From assembly GCA_965216105.1 (NCBI GenBank), contig OZ244147.1:1736001-1800000 (forward strand): a stretch of DNA of 64,000 bases, in the 5' to 3' direction. A program made the translations under genes and the position numbers. The first letter of the stretch is position 1. Each line of letters opens with the position of its first letter. Positions 25,691-33,446 of this stretch are shown here, piece by piece. Origin of the DNA: JAALLB01 sp017643495 (GTDB lineage: Bacteria > Pseudomonadota > Alphaproteobacteria > Rhizobiales > Rhizobiaceae). Under the pieces are notes generated by a model. That model was given only the letters and a program-made list of their open reading frames with translations, did not search any database and was not told where the DNA came from.

Positions 25691-26373
25691 TGAAAGCGGC
25701 AGATCTTGAAACCCTCAACATGCTGCGCGCAGAGCGCAAGGCTGCGGTCGTTCTGACCGGGCTTGCAGCCGGTGAGACCAGAATTGTCCGGGAAGATGAG
25801 GCGATTGATGGCGACCTTGGCGAGCATGTCTTCAGCGCCTTTCGTACCGGCAAATCCACCACTGTTTTGATTGACGGCAATGAATGGTTTCTCAATGCCC
25901 ATCTTCCGCCACCTCGTGTGGTGGTTGTCGGAGCTGTCCACATATCCCAGGCATTGGTGCCAATGGCGAAACTTGCCGGATACGACATCGAGATTGTTGA
26001 TCCGCGTACAGCCTTTGCCACGACGGAACGCTTCCCGGAAGTTACCGTTCATGCGGAGTGGCCGGAAGATGTATTGAAGCAGCGCCCGCTTGATGCCTAT
26101 TGTGCATTGGTGGCCGTGACACACGATCCCAAGATTGACGATCACCCGCTTCAGGCGGCAATCAGTGCCGGATGTTTTTATGTCGGGGCGCTGGGCAGCC
26201 GGAAAACCCACGGCAAGAGGCTGGACAGGTTGCGCGCGAGTGGCCTTTCCCAAGAAGAGACTTGCCGCATCCGGGCGCCGATAGGTCTTGATATCGGGGC
26301 CTCCTCTCCATCGGAAATAGCCGTGGCCATCATGGCCGAAATCATCCAGGCTTTCCGCACCAGAGGAATGTGA
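25690..26373 (+). CDS. XdhC family protein, C-terminal Rossmann domain
   Basis: 227 residues from ATG 25690; a TTG three bases earlier is also possible. The second half is the XdhC Rossmann domain: PRVVVVGAVHISQALVPMAKLAGYDIEIVDPRTAFATTERFP, then AVTHDPKIDDHPLQAAI, YVGALGSRKTHGKR, and IRAPIGLDIGASSPSEIAVAIMAEI. With the preceding small gene it makes a complete XdhC. Its stop TGA directly abuts the ATG of the next gene, showing tight operon structure. Confidence 0.88.
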   Translation: MKAADLETLNMLRAERKAAVVLTGLAAGETRIVREDEAIDGDLGEHVFSAFRTGKSTTVLIDGNEWFLNAHLPPPRVVVVGAVHISQALVPMAKLAGYDIEIVDPRTAFATTERFPEVTVHAEWPEDVLKQRPLDAYCALVAVTHDPKIDDHPLQAAISAGCFYVGALGSRKTHGKRLDRLRASGLSQEETCRIRAPIGLDIGASSPSEIAVAIMAEIIQAFRTRGM

Positions 26374-27969
26374 ATGGATTTTGGCCCCGTTCCTTTGAAA
26401 GATGCAGAAGGTGCCATGCTGGCGCATTCCCTTGTGCTGGCTGACGGCAGCCGCATACGCAAGGGAACCATACTTGATGCGAAGATGCTGCGCGATGTCG
26501 AGGCTGCCGAAATTGAAACCGTTACGGTTGCACGGCTTGCAGATCATGATGTTGCGGAAGATGAAGCTGCTGGACGTATTGGTGACCTGATCTCCGGTAA
26601 TCATCTGCGCAAGGATAGCGCGCGCACCGGGAGGGTGAATTTCTTTGCTGCTGCAAATGGCATTTTCCGGGTGTCGCGTGCGCTGGTGGATGCGGTCAAC
26701 GCCATTGATCCGGCGATAACACTGGCGACCCTGCATGATTTCACGGAGGTCAACGAAGGCCGGATTGTTGCAACCATCAAGATCATTCCCTATGCGGTTT
26801 CCAGCACATCCCTTGCCAGGGTGCTGGAACTTGATCTTGCAACAGCCTTTGCCATTCAGCCATATGAGACGAAATCCGTGGCTTTCATCGCTACAGAATT
26901 ACCCGGGATGAAAGCATCTGTCGTCAACAAGACGCGTGCGAACCTTGAAAAGCGTCTTGCACTTTCCGGTTCTTCCGTGGTTTCCGACCAGCGCGTGCCA
27001 CACGAAACCGGAGCGGTTGCAAACGCCTTGTGCCAAACTCCGGATGATTGTGACCTCGTTGTCCTGTTTGGTGCATCTGCGATCAGTGACGAACGGGATG
27101 TGATACCCGCTGCAGTTGAAAAAGCCGGTGGCAGCATAACCCGTTTCGGAATGCCCGTGGATCCGGGCAACCTGTTGCTGCTAGCCGAACTTGGCGGGCG
27201 TCCGGTTGTCGGGGCGCCTGGCTGTGCACGTTCTCCTGCAGAAAACGGCTTCGACTGGCTGTTGCAGCGGCTCTGCGCCAACATTCCGGTCAGTGCAGAT
27301 GACGTGGCTGGCCTGGGGGTCGGTGGCCTTTTGATGGAAACCGGCAGCAGGCCGCATCCGCGTGTTGCACGCAAGCCCGGCGGCCCGGTGCCGGTTGCCG
27401 CTGTTATCCTTGCGGCGGGGCAATCACGGCGCATGGGCAAGATCAACAAGATGACCGTGCCGGTCAATGGCAAGCCTATGGTTCGTCACGTTGGCGAAGC
27501 TGCAACCGGGGCAGGGGTCGACCGTGTTTGTGTTGTCACCGGTTACCAGCCGGATGAAACGCTGGCGGCCCTTTCAGGGCTCGAAGTCGTGAATGTTCCG
27601 AACCCTGATCATGCAACCGGACTTTCTTCGTCCCTTGCTGCCGGCATTGCAGCCCTGCCTGAAAAGTGCGGGGCGGCAATCATTCTTCTTGGTGACATGC
27701 CGTTTGTCACTTCCGCCATGATCGGGCAGATGCTTGAGGCATCACGTGACCATCCGGGACACATCATCATGGCAACCCATGAGGGCAAACGCGGAAACCC
27801 GGTTTTGTGGCCTGCGCGTTTCTTTGACGAATTGCAGCAGGTGGAGGGCGATGTCGGCGCCCGCCACATTATCGGGGCGAATGCCGATTTCGTCGTCGAG
27901 GTTGAACTCGGTCGCGCGGCCAGTCTTGACCTTGATACGCCCGAGGCGCTGAAGGCTGCGGGCGAATAA
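26374..27969 (+). CDS. Fusion of a MoeA-like molybdopterin-binding domain and a MobA/MocA-like nucleotidyltransferase
   Basis: 531 residues. Residues 1 to about 330 resemble the molybdopterin-binding MoeA/MogA fold (DLVVLFGASAISDERDVIPAAVEKAGG, then VVGAPGCARSPAENGFDWLL). Residues 345-531 are a GT-A nucleotidyltransferase beginning AAVILAAGQSRRMGKINKM, with LLGDMPFVT and NPVLWP, like MocA/MobA proteins that add CTP or GTP to molybdopterin. Such fusions accompany XdhC and Cox genes and make the dinucleotide cofactor for molybdenum hydroxylases. Likely cytosine dinucleotide, but this is inference. Last gene of the maturation operon. Confidence 0.87.
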   Translation: MDFGPVPLKDAEGAMLAHSLVLADGSRIRKGTILDAKMLRDVEAAEIETVTVARLADHDVAEDEAAGRIGDLISGNHLRKDSARTGRVNFFAAANGIFRVSRALVDAVNAIDPAITLATLHDFTEVNEGRIVATIKIIPYAVSSTSLARVLELDLATAFAIQPYETKSVAFIATELPGMKASVVNKTRANLEKRLALSGSSVVSDQRVPHETGAVANALCQTPDDCDLVVLFGASAISDERDVIPAAVEKAGGSITRFGMPVDPGNLLLLAELGGRPVVGAPGCARSPAENGFDWLLQRLCANIPVSADDVAGLGVGGLLMETGSRPHPRVARKPGGPVPVAAVILAAGQSRRMGKINKMTVPVNGKPMVRHVGEAATGAGVDRVCVVTGYQPDETLAALSGLEVVNVPNPDHATGLSSSLAAGIAALPEKCGAAIILLGDMPFVTSAMIGQMLEASRDHPGHIIMATHEGKRGNPVLWPARFFDELQQVEGDVGARHIIGANADFVVEVELGRAASLDLDTPEALKAAGE

Positions 27970-27980
27970 GCCGTTTCCGG

Positions 27981-28565
27981 TCAGGAGAAGGCGAGCGCAA
28001 TTCCCGATACCATGGTGAGGGCGCCGAGCAACCTGACCAGCCAGCCGCTGCCTGAAACGCGAATGCGTGAAACCAGTCCGGCAACGCCAAGCCCTGCGGC
28101 ATGAAGCAGGGCTGTTGCCAGTGCAAAACCCGATGCGTAGAAAAAGCCCGTTGCGGAACCCAGCTCGCTGCCATGGGCATGGCCGTGGAATACCGAAAAG
28201 ACTGCCACACATGCCATGCAGGCGCCAAGCGGAAGGCGCACTGCAAGTGCGACCAGCAGGCCGATACCTATAACGGAGGCCAGGATTGCGGGTTCAACAA
28301 ATGGCAGGCCGATGCCAGCCATCGCAAGCAGGAAGCCGGCAAGCATGGCAATGACGAAGGTTGCCGGTACAAGCCACAAGGCCCTGCCGCCAATCTGCCA
28401 CGCCCAAAGCCCGACAGCCACCATGGCAAGCACATGGTCGGTGCCGAAGAGTGGATGGGAGAACCCTGCTGCGAAGGAGCCGTGTTCTGCCGGATCAAGA
28501 TGGGCAAACGCCGGTGTGGCAGTGGCAAGCAGAAACAGGGTGGCGGGGAAAATTCTTGTCATCAT
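27981..28565 (-). CDS. HupE/UreJ family metal permease, second copy
   Basis: 194 residues from ATG 28565, which has AAGGA eight bases upstream. Signal-like start (FPATLFLLATATPAFAH), then family motifs HLDPAEHGSFAAGFSHPLFGTDHVLAMVAVG and FSVFHGHAHGSE, extra histidines being typical of the nickel/urease branch (UreJ). It has no riboswitch. It converges on the molybdenum maturation operon, leaving 11 bases between stops. Substrate is probably nickel or cobalt; the lack of B12 control suggests a different role from the copy at 22406. Confidence 0.87.
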   Translation of the reverse strand: MMTRIFPATLFLLATATPAFAHLDPAEHGSFAAGFSHPLFGTDHVLAMVAVGLWAWQIGGRALWLVPATFVIAMLAGFLLAMAGIGLPFVEPAILASVIGIGLLVALAVRLPLGACMACVAVFSVFHGHAHGSELGSATGFFYASGFALATALLHAAGLGVAGLVSRIRVSGSGWLVRLLGALTMVSGIALAFS

Positions 28566-29221
28566 TTTGATCCTTGGTTTAAGTCGATCCGGCATCCCGG
28601 TCTGGGTCCTGCCGTTATCCGGGCAAGCTAAAGTCCGAAGGCGGTGGCTGCAAGCGGATTTGTATCTTGCTGCACAATGATCTGTCGCGTGGATCTGTCC
28701 TGCAGGTGACAGGGGTTGCAGTTTCGCCGTGGCATGCGTGATTGTTCACCGGGTCCTTTCGGGCGGTGTTGGGGGGCAAACATGCGGGGTCCTTGTTGAA
28801 GGCCTTCCGTCTGTTTTGTCTGTGGTCTTCAGCAAAGACCCCGCGCAGAGATTTTTAGAACCGTCTCGGCGAGGTAAACCACCCGGCGCGGCCTTCGAGG
28901 TGGCAGCAAGTCCGATCCTTGCTGCAACGGGCTCTGTCGCCTTTTCGAAAGCACATCCGTGCTTTCGCCCGTTCGCGCACTGGCGTCTCGGCGGGTCGCC
29001 TCGACTGGTGCTGCCACGGAGGGGCTACCCTTCACCGCTCTGCTGTCCCTGTTCACGCATGACTTCGGTGGCCACACTGTGTCTGCAAAGCATTCGCTGG
29101 CGAATGTTTGCCAGCAAACGACTGAACAGGCGATGCACGGATTATGTGGCAAGCGGCAGGGGCGGGGATAAGTTTGTGCCCCAATCCGCATTGTGTTGTA
29201 CAAAAGATAAGCAATCCACGG
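28566..29221. other. 650-bp gap without a credible gene, dense in long hairpins
   Basis: Frames here (such as 28729-29253 rightward and 28829-29203 leftward) give Ser/Arg/Cys/Pro-rich chains with no domain and poor starts, so I do not call them. The DNA holds strong complementary pairs. (a) 28784-28801 with 28827-28844: 18 positions, one mismatch and one G-U. (b) 28903-28910 with 28918-28925: perfect, 8 bp. (c) 28926-28932 with 28967-28973: 7 bp, enclosing CGAAAGCAC/GTGCTTTCG (28946-28967), 9 bp with a four-base loop. (d) CCTGTTCA 29048-29055 with 29123-29130, enclosing CATTCG-CTGG-CGAATG at 29091-29106. A CGTCTCGGCG direct repeat is at 28862 and 28984. This may be a structured RNA or a mosaic repeat. 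I could not match it to RNase P RNA, tmRNA, 6S RNA or SRP RNA. Confidence 0.5.
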
Positions 29222-30466
29222 CTAGTTGTCCCTTGTCATGGTTTCTTCGATAAACCGTATGGCACTGGCGAGACCGTTCTCGTGCTGTATGGCTTGTCCG
29301 ATCAATTCCGCTTTTGTGCGCATGGAATTGTCGTCCATCGCGGTAAATGCGGAAGCGAAGTCAGCGGCGCTCATCTTGTTTTTGCTGATGGGTTTTGGTC
29401 CCACACCCAAATCAACAACGCGACGTGCCCAAAAAGGCTGGTCGCCCAGAAACGGACAGATGGCTGTCGGCTTGCCAGCCCGGAGCGCGGCGCCGATTGT
29501 ACCTGCGCCGCCATGATGCAGGGTTGCATGAACCAGCGGAAACAGCCGGTCATGCGGTGCGCCGGAGATGGTGTGGACATCCCGCGAGTTTTCAATTTGA
29601 CAAAGTGCACCTCCGGCTGTTGCGAGCAGGCCGCGTTTGCCGGCCATCCGCAGTCCCTCGATCACCATCCGGCTCGATCGTTCAGGATCAATGCCGGGCA
29701 TGCTGCCAAAGCCAACGTAAACTGGCGGCTCGCCAGCATCGAGGAAGGATGCAAGTTCTGCATCCGGCTGCCAGTCTTCAGTATCGAGAAACCAGTAACC
29801 GGTGACCGCTACATCGGCACCCCAGTCGGAGGGCTTCGGGACGACGTGCGGACTGTAGGCATAGAGCGTACCGGAAAGCGGGGCAGGTTTGCCCCGCCCG
29901 GGAAGGCCGAGCGTTTCCGTGCGCCATTGACGCAAGGTTTTCCTGAAGATGAAATTGCCACCGTGGATCATCAGCGCATGGCTCATGCGATTGAGTGGAC
30001 CCAGTGGCGCGAAGGGCAGAATTGGAGCGGGGAAAGCTGAAGTCGGCGTGAAGCCCGGTAAAGGTGAAGCCAGAAAATGGGTGACGCCCATGCTTGTGGC
30101 AATGTGGGGCGCCCCGAGTGCCTTGGGATGAAAAATGATTGCCTCCGGGCGAAAGGCTTGCGCAGCGCGCCACTCTGCATCAAGCAGGTCCCGCATGAGA
30201 TGGCGATAATGCTTGATCAGCCTGAACCCCGCGCCGAAACCGGTTCCCGATTTGCCGATGACATCCTTTACTTCGGACGAATCGAGCAATGTCAGGAACT
30301 CGGCAGGCAGGGCCGCAAACGCCACGCCTTCAGCATGCGCAGCTTCTGCGAACTGGGCTGGAGCGATCAGCAGGGGTTCATGCCCCTGTGCCTGAAGTTC
30401 GCGGGCAAGCGCGAGATATGGCTGGGTATCGCCCCGTGTCCCAAGTGCATGAATGGTGAAGCGCAT
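29222..30466 (-). CDS. Family 1 glycosyltransferase (UGT / sterol-glucosyltransferase-like)
   Basis: 414 residues. N-terminal MRFTIHALGTRGDTQPYLALARELQAQGHE is the classic start of GT1 enzymes acting on macrolides, vancomycin-type aglycones or sterols. The C-terminal nucleotide-sugar site is HHGGAGTIGAALRAGKPTAICPFLGDQPFWARRV. It would transfer a sugar from a UDP- or TDP-donor to a small lipophilic acceptor in the cytoplasm. It is preceded after 12 bases by the TetR regulator gene and must be in its operon, so expression probably responds to a ligand of that repressor. Acceptor unknown. Confidence 0.9.
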   Translation of the reverse strand: MRFTIHALGTRGDTQPYLALARELQAQGHEPLLIAPAQFAEAAHAEGVAFAALPAEFLTLLDSSEVKDVIGKSGTGFGAGFRLIKHYRHLMRDLLDAEWRAAQAFRPEAIIFHPKALGAPHIATSMGVTHFLASPLPGFTPTSAFPAPILPFAPLGPLNRMSHALMIHGGNFIFRKTLRQWRTETLGLPGRGKPAPLSGTLYAYSPHVVPKPSDWGADVAVTGYWFLDTEDWQPDAELASFLDAGEPPVYVGFGSMPGIDPERSSRMVIEGLRMAGKRGLLATAGGALCQIENSRDVHTISGAPHDRLFPLVHATLHHGGAGTIGAALRAGKPTAICPFLGDQPFWARRVVDLGVGPKPISKNKMSAADFASAFTAMDDNSMRTKAELIGQAIQHENGLASAIRFIEETMTRDN

Positions 30467-30478
30467 GCATATCCCCCG

Positions 30479-31192
30479 TCAACCGGCCTGACTGCCAGGA
30501 CCCTGCCATCCGGCAAACAGTGCTTCGGCAAAGTCCGGTTCAACGAGCTTCACACTTCCATCGGGGAGGCCGAGAATTCGGTCAATGGCAATTCCCTGTT
30601 CTACAAACCGTCGATTGAAATCTGTAACGGCCTGCTTGAAGGCTTCTTCCGTCTGTGCCCTGAAAAGGCTTTCGACGGCGCCGTGTGTTGCTGTCATGAG
30701 GTTCAGCACTATTTCAGCCGTCAATGCCGGTTCCGCGGAACGGAAAGCATTTTCTTCCACGCCTTGTGCGATGATCGATGTGACCAGCGGCAACACGGCG
30801 CGGCTCACTGCAAGATGTGTACGGTGATAGAGTGCTACATTCTCCGGGCGAAACAGGGCTTCGAAAGCGGAAAGGGTCTGTTTCGCATCGGAAAGCTTCA
30901 TCTGTTGACCGTGTCTGGTCAGCAGATTGAGTTTTTCAACTGCTGAAAGCGTTTTGTCTCGGGTTATGTCCTCCGCCTGGCTGGCAGCCTGCTGTGCCAC
31001 CTGTTCGGCGTGAGCTTCGAGTAATGCTTCCTTGGAAGCAAAATAGTAATAGAAGGCACCTTTGGAAACACCGGCCCGTTTTATGATCTCGTCGACGGAG
31101 GTGCGGTCATACCCGCGTTCGCAGAAAAGCGACTGTGCCGTTTTGATGAGTTCGGCTTTGCGAACATCCGGATGCTTGATAACGCGTGGCAT
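30479..31192 (-). CDS. TetR family transcriptional regulator
   Basis: 237 residues from MPRVIKHPDVRK; a start 27 bases upstream is possible and neither has a strong ribosome-binding site. The N-terminal helix-turn-helix is complete: RKAELIKTAQSLFCERGYDRTSVDEIIKRAGVSKGAFYYYFASKEALLEAH. The C-terminal ligand domain is about 180 residues and unlike any I can name. Two palindromic sites lie 46 to 83 bases upstream of its start, which suggests autorepression and control of the glycosyltransferase downstream. Confidence 0.92.
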   Translation of the reverse strand: MPRVIKHPDVRKAELIKTAQSLFCERGYDRTSVDEIIKRAGVSKGAFYYYFASKEALLEAHAEQVAQQAASQAEDITRDKTLSAVEKLNLLTRHGQQMKLSDAKQTLSAFEALFRPENVALYHRTHLAVSRAVLPLVTSIIAQGVEENAFRSAEPALTAEIVLNLMTATHGAVESLFRAQTEEAFKQAVTDFNRRFVEQGIAIDRILGLPDGSVKLVEPDFAEALFAGWQGPGSQAG

Positions 31193-31220
31193 GTAGCTGC
31201 TTTCTTCCACGGAATTCAAA

Positions 31221-31275
31221 TGTACAGCCAGTACATGACTGACTATCAGTCAGTATAACCAACTGACGGTCGGTT
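31221..31275. promoter_or_regulatory. Palindromic operators of the TetR regulator
   Basis: ACTGACT-ATC-AGTCAGT at 31238-31254 is a perfect 7-3-7 inverted repeat, the usual form of a TetR-family site. A second, imperfect copy, AACTGACGGTCGGTT, is at 31261-31275. An unrelated palindrome, TGTAC-AGCCA-GTACA, precedes them at 31221-31235. Paired sites suggest cooperative binding of two dimers across the tetR promoter. Confidence 0.7.
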
Positions 31276-31438
31276 TGTAAAATGGGCATTTTGACATGAT
31301 GCGAGGCCGGGTGTCCGGAAGCCACGAAAATACCCGGCATTGTCCGGACTATTCGCTTATGTTTTCAGTTAAAATGCCGGTTTGCGCGCATGGATGCCCT
31401 TCGCTGAGAATGGGCGTATCAAGCCTGGTCAAAGCGCA

Positions 31439-32029
31439 TCAAGGCGATGGCATGACAAGATCCGGCGCGGGTTCAAGTTCCTGGACCACGAAGCTTTCAA
31501 AGGCCGTGTTTTTCATGGTCGTTTCAAGTCGTGGCACATATCCGGTTTCGGTATTCACCCAGAACTTGTCGTGAATGTCGGCATTGAAACTGCCCAGCAT
31601 CTTGTAGTCTGCCTCAATGATCTCATGGGTCACACCGCCAAGGTCAGCCTTGCCACAGGCTGCATTCTCAACAGTGGCTGCCCGTTCATCGAGCGATTTC
31701 TGGTGTGCTGCGTTCTGGTCACCCATGTCCCTGATTTTGGTCCATGTCTTTCCCTGGTCCGTGGAAGAATAGAGCACGTTGTCCAGGCCCATAGACCATT
31801 GTGCATTGGCTGGTTCCACCATTTCAGTCAGCCAGTTTCCCTTGCCGTCCTGATAGTTCCAGTTGACCGTCTTTGCGCCGCCCTTGATCTCTTGGGTAAC
31901 CAGGATTTTGGTCGGCTCTTTGGCTGTGCGGTCAGTCATGAGCTCGATGAACCTTTCCCTGCATTCGGTGGCAAGTGTGGTCTGGGTTCCGGCAAGCAGG
32001 GCGATCGCGGCAATAAAGGACTTTCTCAT
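31439..32029 (-). CDS. Secreted protein of unknown function
   Basis: 196 residues. Signal peptide 1-20 (SFIAAIALLAGTQTTLA), then TECRERFIELMTDRTAKEPTKI. The mature chain looks beta-rich (VNWNYQDGKGNWLTEMVEP, VLYSSTDQGKTWTKI), with a pair of cysteines that may bridge. The pattern of a lipid- or ligand-binding periplasmic protein is possible but I recognise no family. ATG at 32029 follows a long leader. It is separated from the TetR operators by about 160 bases holding nothing I can identify. Confidence 0.7.
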   Translation of the reverse strand: MRKSFIAAIALLAGTQTTLATECRERFIELMTDRTAKEPTKILVTQEIKGGAKTVNWNYQDGKGNWLTEMVEPANAQWSMGLDNVLYSSTDQGKTWTKIRDMGDQNAAHQKSLDERAATVENAACGKADLGGVTHEIIEADYKMLGSFNADIHDKFWVNTETGYVPRLETTMKNTAFESFVVQELEPAPDLVMPSP

Positions 32030-32299
32030 GCGTTACCTGTCATTCTGTTTCAAGGTCTTCGCGTGAATTCAACATCAAACCGGGTGTCAGGGCAAGTAAT
32101 ACGGTTTAATCTGGCATATGTTGCAGGCATCATAGCCGGTAGTCATTCGTTCATGTGGGCAATGGAAGATGAAAAGGCGGTGTATTAATGCACTGTTAAG
32201 TAATCCACAGCCCTGCCATTTGTGGGGTATGCATTCAGTGATATAAATTTATTGGGCATTAAAGCCACGGGATGGACAAGCAAGAGGAAGCGAACTGAA

Positions 32300-32629
32300 A
32301 TGAAAAAGGTATTACTGGCCAGCGCCATGCTTACGATTACTGCTTTTCCCGCATTTGCAGCCGATGAAGGGGCCATGATTGATGCTTGCCGCAACTACGC
32401 GGCATCCCATCTCAATGCGGACCCCGGAGTGATCAATCTCAGCGTGCAAACCGCAAGGGTTGACGGAACCATTCCTGTCAATGGCGAAGTTGAAGGTACA
32501 GGGCTAACCTTTCAGTGCTCTTTCAATCCTGCGGGATCGAAGATCGTGCAGTGGTGGAATTCGGCACCGGAAGAATGTCCTGCGGATGTCTCCGAAGCCG
32601 ATCGCTATTTGTATCCGGCCTGCAATTGA
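32300..32629 (+). CDS. Small secreted protein with conserved-looking cysteines
   Basis: 109 residues from ATG 32300; an upstream Met at 32222 would place the signal peptide inside the chain. Signal peptide 1-20 (KKVLLASAMLTITAFPAFA). The mature part of about 90 residues has four cysteines (ACRNYA, FQCSF, EECPAD, PACN) that could make two disulfides. A purine-rich GAGGAAG lies 12 bases before the start. The 270 bases upstream show nothing beyond AT-rich sequence likely to hold its promoter. Function unknown. Confidence 0.7.
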   Translation: MKKVLLASAMLTITAFPAFAADEGAMIDACRNYAASHLNADPGVINLSVQTARVDGTIPVNGEVEGTGLTFQCSFNPAGSKIVQWWNSAPEECPADVSEADRYLYPACN

Positions 32630-32690
32630 TCACGGTTGCTGCCAGTATAGGAAGATTAACCGGCCATTCGGTGCCAAGGGGATTTACACG

Positions 32691-33347
32691 ATGAAACAGT
32701 TTCTTGCTGCTCTTCTTCTTTTGTCTTCAGCAAGTGTTTCGGCAAATGCTGCAGAGCCGGCAAGCAATCGTGCCGGAATAGATTGGTCCGGCCTGTTCAT
32801 CGGTCTTCAGGCCGGGCATCTTGATGGAACATCACATCAGCAACGGGGCGCTCCCGGAACGGTCAACCGGTACATTGATTTCGATGGCGGTTTTGCAGGA
32901 GCCTCGGTCGAGTATCTTTGGCAGGAAGGCGATTTTGTGTTTGGCCCGCAAGCCGAGATTGCCTGGGCCAGCACCGACCAGGACTTTCCGGTCGGCAATA
33001 ACCGTTTTCTCAGCGGAGTAGAATGGTTTGGCTCCGCAGGCGGGAAGGCCGGAATGACGTTCGACAATGTCTTATTGTTCGGTACGGCCGGTTTTGCATT
33101 TGCCGGTATTACAGGAGGCCAGTGGAACACGTTTCTGGCCCGTCACTGGTCAGATGTTGAATTGAATACAGGCTATTCCGTTGGTGGCGGTGTTGACCTG
33201 ATGCTTCAGGATGACTGGGTTATTGGCGCCGAATACAGGCATTATAATTTTGGTGAGACCAATTACGGACCTGCTCCCTCGTTCCAGGCCCGTACACAGG
33301 AAACAGATTTCAACGCCGTCTCGTTCCGCCTGCGGAAAAAATACTAG
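32691..33347 (+). CDS. Outer membrane beta-barrel protein, Omp25/Omp31-like
   Basis: 218 residues from ATG 32691 (AAGGGGA upstream). Signal peptide 1-20 (LAALLLLSSASVSANA). The mature chain alternates polar and aromatic residues in strands, with DWSGLFIGLQAGH at the start and WVIGAEYRHYNFGETN before the last strands, as in small eight-strand rhizobial and Brucella surface proteins. It ends RLRKKY rather than the usual terminal phenylalanine. It is 61 bases downstream of the small cysteine protein and may share its transcript. Confidence 0.85.
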   Translation: MKQFLAALLLLSSASVSANAAEPASNRAGIDWSGLFIGLQAGHLDGTSHQQRGAPGTVNRYIDFDGGFAGASVEYLWQEGDFVFGPQAEIAWASTDQDFPVGNNRFLSGVEWFGSAGGKAGMTFDNVLLFGTAGFAFAGITGGQWNTFLARHWSDVELNTGYSVGGGVDLMLQDDWVIGAEYRHYNFGETNYGPAPSFQARTQETDFNAVSFRLRKKY

Positions 33348-33446
33348 TCTGCAACTCGCATCCGACTTCAAAAATCAAACCGTGCCGGAATGAGCCTGCG
33401 AAGTCCGTCCGGAAGTTTTCAATGTTGCAGTCGGCTGGCCATTCCC

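Noticed and set aside
24850..26736. 628-codon leftward open frame over the VWA and XdhC genes
   Set aside because: Antisense to three overlapping, well-supported genes; composition is that of a shadow frame (rich in Ser, Arg and Cys) and there is no start signal.
28566..28740. Cobalamin riboswitch before the second hupE
   Set aside because: No B12 box or GCCCCCGC-type core on the leftward strand.
28566..29221. RNase P RNA, tmRNA, 6S RNA or SRP RNA as identity of the gap
   Set aside because: I looked on both strands for the conserved RNase P core (GAGGAAAGTCC), a tmRNA tag or tRNA-like end, and the SRP tetraloop region; none is present.
28729..29253. 174-codon rightward frame and 124-codon leftward frame in the hairpin-rich gap
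   Set aside because: Cysteine/proline/arginine-rich translations without domain, weak starts, and one overlaps the end of the glycosyltransferase gene; the hairpins explain the sequence better.
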